Positions 8,637 through 17,143 of a DNA stretch of 31,446 nt are shown here, one piece after another; positions within the stretch are counted from its first letter, which is position 1, and the number at the start of each line of letters is the position of its first letter. Position numbers and translations under genes: made by a program. A model generated the notes under the pieces. The model ran no database searches, was not told the origin of the DNA, and was given only the letters and a program-made list of their open reading frames with translations. The DNA is from JBEIVB01 sp040374085 (GTDB lineage: Bacteria > Bacteroidota > Bacteroidia > UBA4408), in NCBI GenBank assembly GCA_040374085.1, contig JBEIVB010000020.1:1-31446 (forward strand). The letters are read 5' to 3'.

Positions 8637-10178
8637 ATGCAGGATAAACTCAACCAGCTCCGCGAAAAAATAGCCGAAGCCCACCTGGGCGGCGGCCAAG
8701 CGCGCATAGACTCGCAACACAAGAAAGGCAAGCTCACCGCACGCGAACGCATAGACCTCTTGCTCGACCCAGGCACCTTCGAAGAAATTGGCATGCTGGT
8801 AACGCACCGCGCATCGGAATTTGGACTCGAGCGCGAAAAATACCTCGGCGACGGAGTGGTTACCGGATACGGCAACGTAAACGGCAGACTGGTGTATGTG
8901 TTCTCTCAGGACTTCACCGTGTTTGGCGGGTCGTTGTCGGAAACCCACGCAGAAAAAATCTGCAAAATCATGGATCTGGCCATGAAGAACGGCGCCCCCG
9001 TTATTGGCCTCAACGACAGCGGTGGAGCGCGCATTCAGGAAGGCGTAGTTTCATTGGGAGGATACGCCGACATCTTCTACCGCAACACCCTGGCTTCGGG
9101 CGTGGTGCCGCAATTAAGCGCCATTATGGGCCCCTGCGCGGGTGGGGCGGTGTATTCGCCGGCCATCACCGATTTCATCCTGATGGTGGAAAACACCTCC
9201 TACATGTTTGTAACCGGTCCCAACGTGGTAAAAACCGTTACCCATGAAGAAGTGTCGTCTGAAGATTTGGGTGGAGCCTCCGCCCACAGCACCAAATCGG
9301 GCGTAACCCATTTTGCCTGCGCCAACGAAGTGGCATGCATTCAGCAAATAAAAACCCTGCTGAGCTTCATGCCTCAAAACTGCGAAGAAGAGGCTCCCCG
9401 CGAAGCCTATACGCCCACCGACGAGCGCCGGGAAGTGCTCAGCAGCATCATACCCGCCAACCCCAATCAGCCCTACGACATACGCGAAGTAATTGAAGGC
9501 ATCATAGATGGAGGGACTTTTTGTGAGGTGCACAAAAACTTTGCGGAAAACATCGTGGTGGGCTTTGCCCGCCTGGGTGGGCGCAGCATAGGCATTGTGG
9601 CCAACCAGCCCGCCTTCCTGGCCGGGGTGCTCGACATACACAGCTCCACCAAAGCCGCTCGCTTTGTGCGCTTCTGCGATTCCTTCAACATTCCGCTGCT
9701 GGTGCTCGAAGATGTACCCGGCTTCTTACCCGGCACCGATCAGGAGTGGAACGCCATCATCACCAACGGAGCCAAGCTGCTCTATGCCTTCTGCGAAGCC
9801 ACCGTGCCCCGCATCACCGTTATAACACGAAAAGCATACGGAGGCGCCTACGATGTAATGAACAGCAAACACATTGGAGCCGACCTTAACTACGCCTGGC
9901 CAACCGCCGAAATTGCCGTTATGGGAGCCAAAGGCGCGGCCGAAATCATCTTCAAAAACGAAATTGCCAAAGCCGCCGATCCGGCCGCCAAGCTCAAAGA
10001 AAAAGAGCAGGAATACCTCGAGCACTTCGCCAACCCCTACCGAGCCGCCGAACGCGGATTTGTAGACGAGGTAATTGAGCCCGCCGTTACGCGCGCCAAG
10101 CTCATACGCGGGTTTGAGATGCTCCAAAACAAAGCCGCTACCCTGCCCCGAAAAAAGCACGGAAACATTCCCCTGTAA
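8637..10178 (+). CDS. acyl-CoA carboxylase subunit beta (propionyl-CoA carboxylase / methylmalonyl-CoA decarboxylase type)
   Basis: Carboxyltransferase subunit of 513 residues, the usual length for PccB/MmdA proteins, moving a carboxyl group between biotin and acyl-CoA (commonly propionyl-CoA to methylmalonyl-CoA, or the reverse). Two crotonase-type carboxyltransferase halves are visible. The N-terminal half has GNVNGRLVYVFSQDFTVFGG and the acyl-CoA/biotin site around DSGGARIQEGVVSLGGYADI. The C-terminal half has NIPLLVLEDVPGFLPGTDQE, RKAYGGAYDVMNSKHIGADL and the helix AEIAVMGAKGAAEIIF. The start follows the promoter at 8614, whose transcript would not include the longer upstream frame. No biotin carboxylase or biotin carrier gene adjoins, so partners must lie elsewhere. 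The exact acyl substrate is not decided by the sequence seen here. Confidence 0.93.
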   Translation: MQDKLNQLREKIAEAHLGGGQARIDSQHKKGKLTARERIDLLLDPGTFEEIGMLVTHRASEFGLEREKYLGDGVVTGYGNVNGRLVYVFSQDFTVFGGSLSETHAEKICKIMDLAMKNGAPVIGLNDSGGARIQEGVVSLGGYADIFYRNTLASGVVPQLSAIMGPCAGGAVYSPAITDFILMVENTSYMFVTGPNVVKTVTHEEVSSEDLGGASAHSTKSGVTHFACANEVACIQQIKTLLSFMPQNCEEEAPREAYTPTDERREVLSSIIPANPNQPYDIREVIEGIIDGGTFCEVHKNFAENIVVGFARLGGRSIGIVANQPAFLAGVLDIHSSTKAARFVRFCDSFNIPLLVLEDVPGFLPGTDQEWNAIITNGAKLLYAFCEATVPRITVITRKAYGGAYDVMNSKHIGADLNYAWPTAEIAVMGAKGAAEIIFKNEIAKAADPAAKLKEKEQEYLEHFANPYRAAERGFVDEVIEPAVTRAKLIRGFEMLQNKAATLPRKKHGNIPL

Positions 10179-10220
10179 CCCACAGCAGCAAAGGCACCAA
10201 CAAACCCGGTTCAGCACCTC

Positions 10221-10252
10221 AAAAAGAAGCACCCCACGTGCTTCTTTTTTTT
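10221..10252 (+). terminator. intrinsic terminator after the carboxylase gene
   Basis: AAAAAGAAGCAC (10221-10232) is perfectly complementary to GTGCTTCTTTTT (10238-10249), giving a 12-bp stem with a 5-base loop that runs into eight or more T residues. The remaining bases to 10446 hold a small GAAGG/CCTTC inverted repeat near 10299 and no gene. Confidence 0.88.
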
Positions 10253-10446
10253 GAAGCATGCCCAGGGGTGTAACTTTTCCGCCTGCGCCTCCTCTTATGA
10301 AGGTTTAAACCCTTCAGCGCATGCACACGACCCTTACCCCAAAACCTTTTGCAGAAACCACCAAACAGGCAAAACGGGCATACAAAAACGCCCATCCATT
10401 GACCATGGGGGCCAAAAGCACGTTTCGTATCTTGAAAACAGCCGCC

Positions 10447-10454
10447 TACATTTG
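10447..10454 (+). promoter_or_regulatory. Bacteroidota -7 element TACATTTG abutting the aminopeptidase start
   Basis: TACATTTG matches TAnnTTTG and stops 4 bases before the ATG at 10459. That geometry implies a leaderless transcript and selects this ATG over the in-frame upstream one at 10321. Confidence 0.65.
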
Positions 10455-10458
10455 CCCC

Positions 10459-12435
10459 ATGTCTTTTTTTAGAACTCTTCTCGGCCTCGTTGCACTTCAC
10501 GCATGGGCAGCCTCTGCTAACGCCCAAGAACAGCCCACCGAACGCGCTTCGGTCTTGTGCGCCCAATCCAAAAAACAAGCCGCTGCCCGCACCGCCGTGG
10601 TGGCCAACCCCTTTGTTGCCTTAGAACGCAAATACGACACTCGTTATCACCACCTCGACCTGCAATGCGAGCGAAACAACCTTAATATTATAGGTAAAGT
10701 GCGCACCCTTGCGCTGGTAACCCAAGGCCCCCTCGATACCTTTGCCCTGGAGCTGCACCCCAACCACACCATAGACAGCGTGCGCATAAACGGCATCCTG
10801 CGGCCCGTGTTCCGCTCCCAAAACGAGGTGCGCATTCCTATGCCATCGCAGTCAGCCGGAACGTATGTAGATGCAGAGGTGTGGTACCACGGCACCGCAC
10901 CCAACTCCGGGTCGGCAGCCATTGGAAACGGCTACAGCACCGCCACTTCTCCTTCTTGGGGCAACCAGGTTACCTGGTCGCTCAGCCAACCCTATTCGGC
11001 CTACGAATGGTGGCCGTGCAAACAACAATTAACCGATAAAATTGATTCGGTTCGGGTGTGGATCACCAGCGACAGCCTCAACAAAGCCGGATCCAACGGC
11101 GTGCTCGAGCGCGTGGTAAACGTGGGCAACGGCAAGCGCCGCCACGAGTGGTTCAGCCGAAACCCCATCGATTATTACCTCATCTCCATTGCCGTAGCCA
11201 AATACGTTGACTTTTCGTTCTACGCCTACCCCGCCAACAGCGACTCGGTGCTCATTCAAAACTACATCTACGACAACCCCCAAACCCTGCCCAACTTCCA
11301 AAACGACATCCTCGATACCCGCGATATGCTGGAGTTGTATTCCGATTTGTTTGGCCCCTATCCTTTTGCCAATGAAAAATACGGGCACTGCATGGCTCCA
11401 TTCAGTGGAGGCATGGAGCACCAAACCATGACCAGCCAGGGCTTCTTCAATTTCTCCCTCACCGCCCACGAGCTCACCCACCAGTGGTTTGGCGATTACG
11501 TAACCTGCAAAACCTGGAGCGACATCTTTGTAAACGAGGGCTTTGCCAGCTACGGAGAGCAACTGGCCATTGAATTCCTGCAAGGCGCAACCCAGGCGAC
11601 CTCCAATATGAACGGGGTGCACACCAGCGTTATGCAACAGCCGGGGGGCAGTGTGTGGTTTGCCGATACCACCAGCGACAACCGCATCTTCGACAGCCGC
11701 TTGTCGTACGACAAAGGAGCCGCCGTGCTGCACACCCTCCGCTACGTAATCAACAACGACAGCCTCTTCTTCCTGAGCCTGCGCAACTACCTGCAACAAT
11801 ACGCCTTTGGCAACGCCACTAACCTCGAATTCTTTGCCTCGGTAGAAGCCACCACCGGCCTCACCCTCACCAACTTCGTTCAGGAGTGGATATATGGTCA
11901 AGGTTATCCTACCTACAGCCTGCGCTGGGGGCACAACGGAGCGGGTACCCTGCGCCTCATCCTTTCCCAAACCGCCAGCGCCCCATCGGCCACACCCCTG
12001 TTCACCAATCCCCTGGATTTGGGCATTACCGTGGGCGGCACCCAAACCATCATGCGCCTGCCCAACGCAGCCCTGGTAGATACCCTTGATGTGCCCATGG
12101 TGCAAGTGCCTACAGCCATTTCCATTGACCCCAAAAACTGGGTGGTAAACAAGGTGGGCACCTTGGTTAAAGACAATGCCCTCTTTACGGGCATCAACGA
12201 TGTGGCGGTTTCTCGCTTAAAGCTGGTGCCCAACCCCGTGCGCGATCTGCCTCTGCGTTGGGTGGGCGGTGTGTCTCCTGAGCAATGGCAGGTATTTTCA
12301 TTAGACGGACGCATGGTGCTGCAAGGCAACCGCAACGATCTGCCCAACGCTGATGCCCTGGCTCCCGGAGCCTATCACATACGCTGGATGGAAGCCAACG
12401 GAGCTTCCGGACACCAGACCCTCGTAAAGCCTTAA
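10459..12435 (+). CDS. M1 family metallopeptidase with T9SS C-terminal sorting domain
   Basis: Secreted zinc aminopeptidase of 658 residues. A signal peptide runs to about residue 23 (SANAQ). The exopeptidase motif is GGMEH at residues 317-321, and the zinc site is HELTH (337-341) with the third ligand E360 exactly 18 residues further on, in NEGF. The likely catalytic tyrosine is Y417 in LSYDKGA. A beta domain follows. The last 75 or so residues, from KLVPNPVRD to a terminal TLVKP with GAYHIRW between, are a type A T9SS sorting domain, so the enzyme should be exported across the outer membrane and probably anchored or released. The start at 10459 fits both the signal peptide and the promoter. 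The gap to the next gene is only 3 bases, so the three plus-strand genes form an operon. Confidence 0.92.
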   Translation: MSFFRTLLGLVALHAWAASANAQEQPTERASVLCAQSKKQAAARTAVVANPFVALERKYDTRYHHLDLQCERNNLNIIGKVRTLALVTQGPLDTFALELHPNHTIDSVRINGILRPVFRSQNEVRIPMPSQSAGTYVDAEVWYHGTAPNSGSAAIGNGYSTATSPSWGNQVTWSLSQPYSAYEWWPCKQQLTDKIDSVRVWITSDSLNKAGSNGVLERVVNVGNGKRRHEWFSRNPIDYYLISIAVAKYVDFSFYAYPANSDSVLIQNYIYDNPQTLPNFQNDILDTRDMLELYSDLFGPYPFANEKYGHCMAPFSGGMEHQTMTSQGFFNFSLTAHELTHQWFGDYVTCKTWSDIFVNEGFASYGEQLAIEFLQGATQATSNMNGVHTSVMQQPGGSVWFADTTSDNRIFDSRLSYDKGAAVLHTLRYVINNDSLFFLSLRNYLQQYAFGNATNLEFFASVEATTGLTLTNFVQEWIYGQGYPTYSLRWGHNGAGTLRLILSQTASAPSATPLFTNPLDLGITVGGTQTIMRLPNAALVDTLDVPMVQVPTAISIDPKNWVVNKVGTLVKDNALFTGINDVAVSRLKLVPNPVRDLPLRWVGGVSPEQWQVFSLDGRMVLQGNRNDLPNADALAPGAYHIRWMEANGASGHQTLVKP

Positions 12436-12438
12436 TAC

Positions 12439-14691
12439 ATGACAGAAGCCCCTCCGGTGCGCATAGCCAAAGGTCCGGTTGGGGCTCTTTTGCTTGCTCT
12501 GGCTTTGCTGTTGGGGCTCTACGGCGAAAGCCTGAGAAACGCCAACCACGTGTATTTCGCAACCGGAGGCGATGGCTTGCTCACCTACTCCGAGGCCGCC
12601 TACCACATACGACACGACAGCACAGCCGGGCACTACCGGGGCATGAACTACCCCTTTGGCGAATCCATCTTCTTCACCAGCTCCCTGCCTGCCCTCACCA
12701 ATACCTTAAAGTTATTAAACCAATGGCTGCCCATCGAAAATAACATCGTAGGCATCATCAACCTAAGCTTATTAATTGGGCTCTTGCTCAGCGCCTGGTT
12801 CTCGGCCAAGCTCCTGGAAACCTTCTCCCTGCCATGGTGGTGGGTGGCTGCCGGCGGATTCCTGTGGGCCATGGGCTCGCCTCAACTGCATAGACTAAGC
12901 GGTCATTTTGCCCTGGGCTGGGCCTTCTTAACCCCGTGGGCCCTCTACCGCTGGCGCCTCTTCAGCCAAAACGCCTCTTGGAAAAACAGCCTGGCCATTG
13001 CCGCCCTCTTGGTGGTGGCCGGACTCATCATGGCCTATCAGCTTGCCTTTTTGCTGTTAATGCTGGGAGCCTTTTGGGTGGTTGCGCTGGTGCAAAAAGA
13101 AAACTGGGGGCGCGCCTCACTCAGCCTCTTGCTCCATGCCGCGCTGCAAATGGTCTTGCCCCTGGTGCTGGTTACCCTGCTCATGGCCGACACCGGAGCA
13201 GAGCGCACCGCTTTTCCCTGGGGCTTTTTTGTGTTTCTGAGCACCTGCAAATCGGTATTTTACCCATTGAGCTTATTGTGGCACGATGGGTATCCGAACT
13301 GGTTTGGCGATGGTGCGCCAGAATGGGAAGGCGTGGCGTTTTGCGGCACCCTGAGCGCCATCACCACAATTATCTTTCCCATCCTCATGCTGTTTAAACA
13401 GGTGAGGGCTTTGTTTGCCCAAAGCGCGCTGCGCTTTCTGCTGGCCTGCTACGCCGTTAGCATAGTGGCCCTCTTGCTGGCTATGGGCTACCCCTGGCTC
13501 TTCGGTTGGGCCAAGCCCTTGCTGGCATGGGTAGGCCCACTCCGTCAACTGAGGGCGCTCGGGCGATTTTCATTGCTTTTTTATTATGCCATGGGAGCCT
13601 GTACCTATCTGGTTTGGGGCGCCCTGCTGCTGCAGCTCAAAAAACCCTTGCAGATTGGGCTTACCTTGGCAGCACTTGGCGCATCGGCCATAGACGTTGC
13701 CGCCATACACTACCCCTTTTGTCAAACCCTACCCAACCGCTTGCCCGCCTTCGACCAGGCCATGCACGGTGGCAAAGACCTGCAACGCCATTTGGGCATC
13801 AACCCCAAAGACTATCAGGCTACTCTGCCCCTCTCCTTTTCCCACATCGGATCGGAAAACTATTGGTGCATGGGCGATGCCCAGGCTTTTGAGCAAGCCT
13901 TGCAACTGGGATTGGAAACCGGCTTGCCCACCATGGGCTGCAGCCTCAGCCGCACGGCCCTCAGCCAAACCTACGATCTGGTGCGCCTGGTGCAACCCGG
14001 CAATGCCCCCTTGCATTGGCCATTGGGCACGCATCCAACAAAACCCTTTCTTGTTATAAAAGGTCCGGGGGCTATGCGCCCCTTTGAAACGGCCCTGTGG
14101 AAAGCCGCCCATCCCTTGCCCACCGACTCCGCGTGGCGCACCCTCAGTCCTTCCGAATGGGAAGAGGTGCACGCCGATTGGAAGCAGCGCAACCTGGCCC
14201 TAACCCCAAGCCCATTCAAAGGCATTCGATGCACCTTCAACAACCAAGCAAACCCATTGGGCTTGGAGGGCAGCGGAGCCTTTACCTGCGCCTACCAGCA
14301 GCGCAACACCTTACTGCAAACCCTCCTGCCCGATACCACCTCGCAATTAACCCTAAGCTGGTGGATGGCCAACTTCACCACCGACCTCATCCCACGCGGA
14401 TCCTTAGAAGTGCTGTGGCGCAACCCCCAGGGCACCGTGCTCAAAGGCGACTACCCCAACCTAAACATGAACCTGGTGATGCTGCAGAACCACTGGGGAC
14501 TCATCCGCATAGCCCTGCAACGCCCACCCATGGCCACCTCCGTTGAAGTAACCGTTTGGAACGAAAACCTCATAAAGCCCGCCGCCCTGGTGGTAGATGA
14601 GCTTTGGCTGCACCCCGCTGCTGAAGCCAACCCCACCGACGATGGAGCCTGGAGGATGGTGAACAACGAACGATACCAACGCACCCCATGA
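12439..14691 (+). CDS. large polytopic membrane protein, GT-C glycosyltransferase-like, with C-terminal beta-sandwich
   Basis: A 750-residue protein with about 10-12 transmembrane segments in residues 15-420, followed by a 330-residue extracytoplasmic region. The first loop holds ATGGDGLLTYSEAAYH and GMNYPFGESIFF, acidic and aromatic residues in the place where GT-C enzymes keep their catalytic aspartate, so a lipid-linked sugar transferase is the likely role, though no specific family is certain. Residues 595-740 look like an all-beta module ending VWNENLIKPAALVVDELWLH, similar to the mature part of the lipoprotein at 18618. The gene overlaps the next by four bases (ATGA), showing translational coupling. 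The function is inferred from fold only. Confidence 0.72.
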   Translation: MTEAPPVRIAKGPVGALLLALALLLGLYGESLRNANHVYFATGGDGLLTYSEAAYHIRHDSTAGHYRGMNYPFGESIFFTSSLPALTNTLKLLNQWLPIENNIVGIINLSLLIGLLLSAWFSAKLLETFSLPWWWVAAGGFLWAMGSPQLHRLSGHFALGWAFLTPWALYRWRLFSQNASWKNSLAIAALLVVAGLIMAYQLAFLLLMLGAFWVVALVQKENWGRASLSLLLHAALQMVLPLVLVTLLMADTGAERTAFPWGFFVFLSTCKSVFYPLSLLWHDGYPNWFGDGAPEWEGVAFCGTLSAITTIIFPILMLFKQVRALFAQSALRFLLACYAVSIVALLLAMGYPWLFGWAKPLLAWVGPLRQLRALGRFSLLFYYAMGACTYLVWGALLLQLKKPLQIGLTLAALGASAIDVAAIHYPFCQTLPNRLPAFDQAMHGGKDLQRHLGINPKDYQATLPLSFSHIGSENYWCMGDAQAFEQALQLGLETGLPTMGCSLSRTALSQTYDLVRLVQPGNAPLHWPLGTHPTKPFLVIKGPGAMRPFETALWKAAHPLPTDSAWRTLSPSEWEEVHADWKQRNLALTPSPFKGIRCTFNNQANPLGLEGSGAFTCAYQQRNTLLQTLLPDTTSQLTLSWWMANFTTDLIPRGSLEVLWRNPQGTVLKGDYPNLNMNLVMLQNHWGLIRIALQRPPMATSVEVTVWNENLIKPAALVVDELWLHPAAEANPTDDGAWRMVNNERYQRTP

Positions 14692-16022
14692 AACCCATAC
14701 GCTGGATTGCGCTTGCCCTATCGCTTACAGCCCTTCTGTATTCCGCCTCCTTGAACCTCAGACGAAACACCCGCACACGAGTCATCACCTCCGATGCCGA
14801 AGGCTATTACCAATACCTTCCGGCTTGGTTCATACACCACGACTGGTCAGATCAACCCTATGCCTTTCCCCTGCCCAACGGAAAACCCTTCAACAAATAC
14901 ACCTGCGGCGTGGCCATTCTGCAGATGCCCTTCTTTGCTGCGGCACGCCTTGCCGAAACCGCCCTTGGCTTGGAGGGCGAACATGGAAAGGGATCTGTGT
15001 ACCAGGAAGCCATTGCCCTTTCCAGCGTGGTGTACACCGTGCTTGGACTCTGCTTACTCCTTAACCTGCTGCTGAGGCACCTCAAACCGGCAGCCGCTTG
15101 GGCTACCATAGCCGTGTTGCTCTTCGGCACCAACCTCTTCTACTACTGCACCGGAGAGCCCGGCATGTCGCATGCCTATAGCTTTTTTCTAATAGCCGCC
15201 GTGGTAAGGCTCACCCCGGGGTGGTGGCAGCTCAAAAGCCCCTGGCAAACCCTTGGTCTGGCCTGGGCCATTGCCCTGGCCGCTCTGGTTCGTCCAACCA
15301 ACGCGGTGGTGGTGCTGTTTCCTCTGCTGGCCGGCATAACCTCGGCACGTCAACTGGGCCTGCGCATCAAAACCCTCGTGCAGCAGCCCCTGCACTTCAT
15401 CCTCATCCTCAGCGCTCTATTGGTGTGGATTCCTCAGGTGCATTACTGGCATCTCATCACCGGAAAATGGTGGGTGTATTCCTATGAGTACTCCTACAAG
15501 CACGAAGCCTTCATCTATTGGGCCAGTCCCCGCCTGGTGCAAACCTTGCTGGGTTTCCAAAGCGGGTGGCTGGTGTACGCGCCCTTAATGGTACTGGCGT
15601 TTTTGGGGTGGAGGGCCCTGCGCCAATCCTCTATTGGTGCTCTGGCGCTCCCGGCGGCCACCTGCTTCCTGCTCACCTGGTACCTCTGCAGCTCATGGTG
15701 GGCCTACACCTTCTCGGCCAGTTTCGGATACAGGGCCTTGTGCGAGCACGGCGCGTACATGGCCTTGCCCCTGGGCGCGTGGCTCAACCGCCAACTTTTT
15801 GTGGGAGCCCGATGGAGACGAATGGCCCTGGTGGCCGCCCTCGGTTGGGGCTGCAAAGGATCCGTTGCCATGGCCTGGCACTACCGCGCCCCCTGGGACG
15901 GTCCGGGCTTTCCCTACAGCCGGTTCAAACACGAGCTGAAACGAGCCTACCGCATCCCTCTTCCTAAAAAATACGTGCCCTACGAAGGAAACGCCCCTTG
16001 GCCTTCCACCCCAAACCCCTGA
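14688..16022 (+). CDS. polytopic membrane protein, GT-C glycosyltransferase-like
   Basis: A 444-residue integral membrane protein with about nine or ten hydrophobic segments. The N-terminal loop SDAEGYYQYLPAWFIHHDW carries paired acidic residues just after the first membrane helix, as in the catalytic loop of GT-C enzymes (PMT, ArnT and relatives), and PNGKPFNKYTCGVAILQMPF is a second conserved-looking loop. A third, PRLVQTLLGFQSGWLVYAPL, fits a substrate site. It begins inside the stop of the preceding membrane protein gene (ATGA overlap). I take the two as partners in a glycan or glycoprotein pathway; the donor and acceptor are unknown. No terminator follows. Confidence 0.72.
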   Translation: MKPIRWIALALSLTALLYSASLNLRRNTRTRVITSDAEGYYQYLPAWFIHHDWSDQPYAFPLPNGKPFNKYTCGVAILQMPFFAAARLAETALGLEGEHGKGSVYQEAIALSSVVYTVLGLCLLLNLLLRHLKPAAAWATIAVLLFGTNLFYYCTGEPGMSHAYSFFLIAAVVRLTPGWWQLKSPWQTLGLAWAIALAALVRPTNAVVVLFPLLAGITSARQLGLRIKTLVQQPLHFILILSALLVWIPQVHYWHLITGKWWVYSYEYSYKHEAFIYWASPRLVQTLLGFQSGWLVYAPLMVLAFLGWRALRQSSIGALALPAATCFLLTWYLCSSWWAYTFSASFGYRALCEHGAYMALPLGAWLNRQLFVGARWRRMALVAALGWGCKGSVAMAWHYRAPWDGPGFPYSRFKHELKRAYRIPLPKKYVPYEGNAPWPSTPNP

Positions 16023-16052
16023 GGCACAGAAACGCTTTCCCCAAACTTTTCC

Positions 16053-16060
16053 TACCTTCG
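16053..16060 (+). promoter_or_regulatory. weak -7 element TACCTTCG before bactofilin
   Basis: TACCTTCG differs from TAnnTTTG at one base and lies 60 bases before the bactofilin ATG, in the only spacer available. No -33 TTG is apparent. Confidence 0.4.
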
Positions 16061-16120
16061 CGCAGTTTTCAACAAACCCTTGTTCGGAATTTGTTCGTAT
16101 TGCTCTAATCAAAAGAAACC

Positions 16121-16552
16121 ATGTTCGGACCAAAGAAAACAGCCTTCATGACACGCAACACCGAGGTTGAGACCAGCTCCATAAACACCCTTGGAACCGG
16201 CACCACCATCACCGGCGACATCGTTACCAACGGAGACATCCGCATCAACGGAACCCTCCACGGATCCATCTCCAGCAAAGGAAAAATAGTGATTGGCCCA
16301 ACCGGCGTGGTACAGGGCGACATCTCCTGCAGCAACGCCGACATCTTCGGCACCATCACCGGAAACGTATCGGCCTCCGAGCTGCTGGCCCTCAAAGCCT
16401 CTGCCAACATCAAAGGCGACCTTTCTGCCGGCAAACTGGCCATAGAGCCGGGCGCAGCCTTCACCGGAGGTTGCCAAATGGGCGCCGTAGTAAAAGAAAT
16501 GAGCCTCAGCGATGCAGGACGAGACAAGAAAAAAGCCGAAAAAATCGCTTAA
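16121..16552 (+). CDS. bactofilin (polymer-forming cytoskeletal protein)
   Basis: A 143-residue bactofilin that self-assembles into nucleotide-free filaments and is often used to position envelope machinery. The core at residues 22-115 is a right-handed beta-helix of short repeats: GTTITGDIVTNGDIRINGTL, GSISSKGKIVIGPTG, VVQGDISCSNADIFGTITG, NIKGDLSAGKLAIEPGAAF. Flexible basic ends (FGPKKTAF and AGRDKKKAEKIA) flank it. Its last 41 bases are shared with atpZ in another frame. Bacteroidota frequently encode a bactofilin just upstream of atpZ and the ATP synthase genes, and this fits, except that atpB is not next. Confidence 0.92.
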   Translation: MFGPKKTAFMTRNTEVETSSINTLGTGTTITGDIVTNGDIRINGTLHGSISSKGKIVIGPTGVVQGDISCSNADIFGTITGNVSASELLALKASANIKGDLSAGKLAIEPGAAFTGGCQMGAVVKEMSLSDAGRDKKKAEKIA

Positions 16553-16742
16553 CGATTACGCCCGCTACAGCAGCATGGGCTTTAAGATGATCGCCATCAT
16601 CTTGGTAGGTCTTTGGGGCGGTCGTAAGCTCGATGCTTATGTGAAACCCCGCGTGCCGGTGTTTACCATTGGCCTTACCCTGGGGGCGCTGGGCGCTGCT
16701 CTGTACACCCTGTTTAAAGAAATAGGAAAACCCAACTCGTGA
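16512..16742 (+). CDS. AtpZ/AtpI family protein
   Basis: A 76-residue protein with a basic N-terminus (RKKPKKSLNDYARYSSMGF) and two membrane helices (KMIAIILVGLWGGRKLDAYV and FTIGLTLGALGAALYTLF) joined by a short loop. This is the AtpZ arrangement; AtpZ and AtpI form a complex that helps assemble the c-ring and may carry Mg2+ or Ca2+. The start lies inside the bactofilin gene, a 41-base out-of-frame overlap, so translation is probably coupled. The GTGA overlap at the far end does the same for the next gene. Confidence 0.85.
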   Translation: MQDETRKKPKKSLNDYARYSSMGFKMIAIILVGLWGGRKLDAYVKPRVPVFTIGLTLGALGAALYTLFKEIGKPNS

Positions 16743-17143
16743 CCCCCGGGGCCTCTCGATTCATTCTTCAGGCAGGCTTACTAGCCGTGTGCATAAGTGC
16801 ACTCTCTTTTTGGTTGCTGCCCTATGCCTACCCTACAGGCAATGCCTGGGTGCTGCACCTCTCCAATCTCTTCCAACTGGTTATGGCCATTGCCGTTCAC
16901 ATGGCCCTCATGAAAGCTTCCACCGGCAGAGTGCAACGCTTTGTGCCCAACTTCATGCTGGCCACTACCCTAAAACTGCTCCTCAATCTGGGCGTAATTG
17001 TGGTGTATGCCTTTACCCACCGAAGCCAAGCCGCCTTTTTCATTGCCACCTACTTCGTGCTCTACGTCCTCTACACCACGCTGGAGATAACCGCCCTGCT
17101 CAAGCACCTCAAAGGCGGCGAAACGCAAGGCCATGGACAATAA
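16739..17143 (+). CDS. four-helix membrane protein, probable AtpI-like ATP synthase assembly factor
   Basis: A 134-residue protein starting with GTG (16739) that overlaps the atpZ stop by four bases. Four hydrophobic segments are seen at about residues 8-28, 38-58, 70-91 and 96-116, matching the topology of AtpI (UncI), and the position directly behind atpZ supports that role. Similarity by eye is too low to name it outright. The C-terminus is hydrophilic (HLKGGETQGHGQ). In many Bacteroidota a comparable small membrane protein gene stands between atpZ and atpB; here the YkgJ-type gene follows instead. Confidence 0.7.
   Translation: MTPGASRFILQAGLLAVCISALSFWLLPYAYPTGNAWVLHLSNLFQLVMAIAVHMALMKASTGRVQRFVPNFMLATTLKLLLNLGVIVVYAFTHRSQAAFFIATYFVLYVLYTTLEITALLKHLKGGETQGHGQ

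Noticed and set aside
10297..10308. A TAnnTTT-like stretch near 10268 followed by an ATG.
   Set aside because: The ATG opens a three-codon frame (Met-Lys-Val-stop), and the box lacks the final G; no gene is supported.
11029..12105. 358-codon minus-strand open frame opposite the aminopeptidase.
   Set aside because: The plus strand encodes an intact M1 peptidase with its zinc motif here; the antisense product is low in complexity with Gly/Val/Ala excess.
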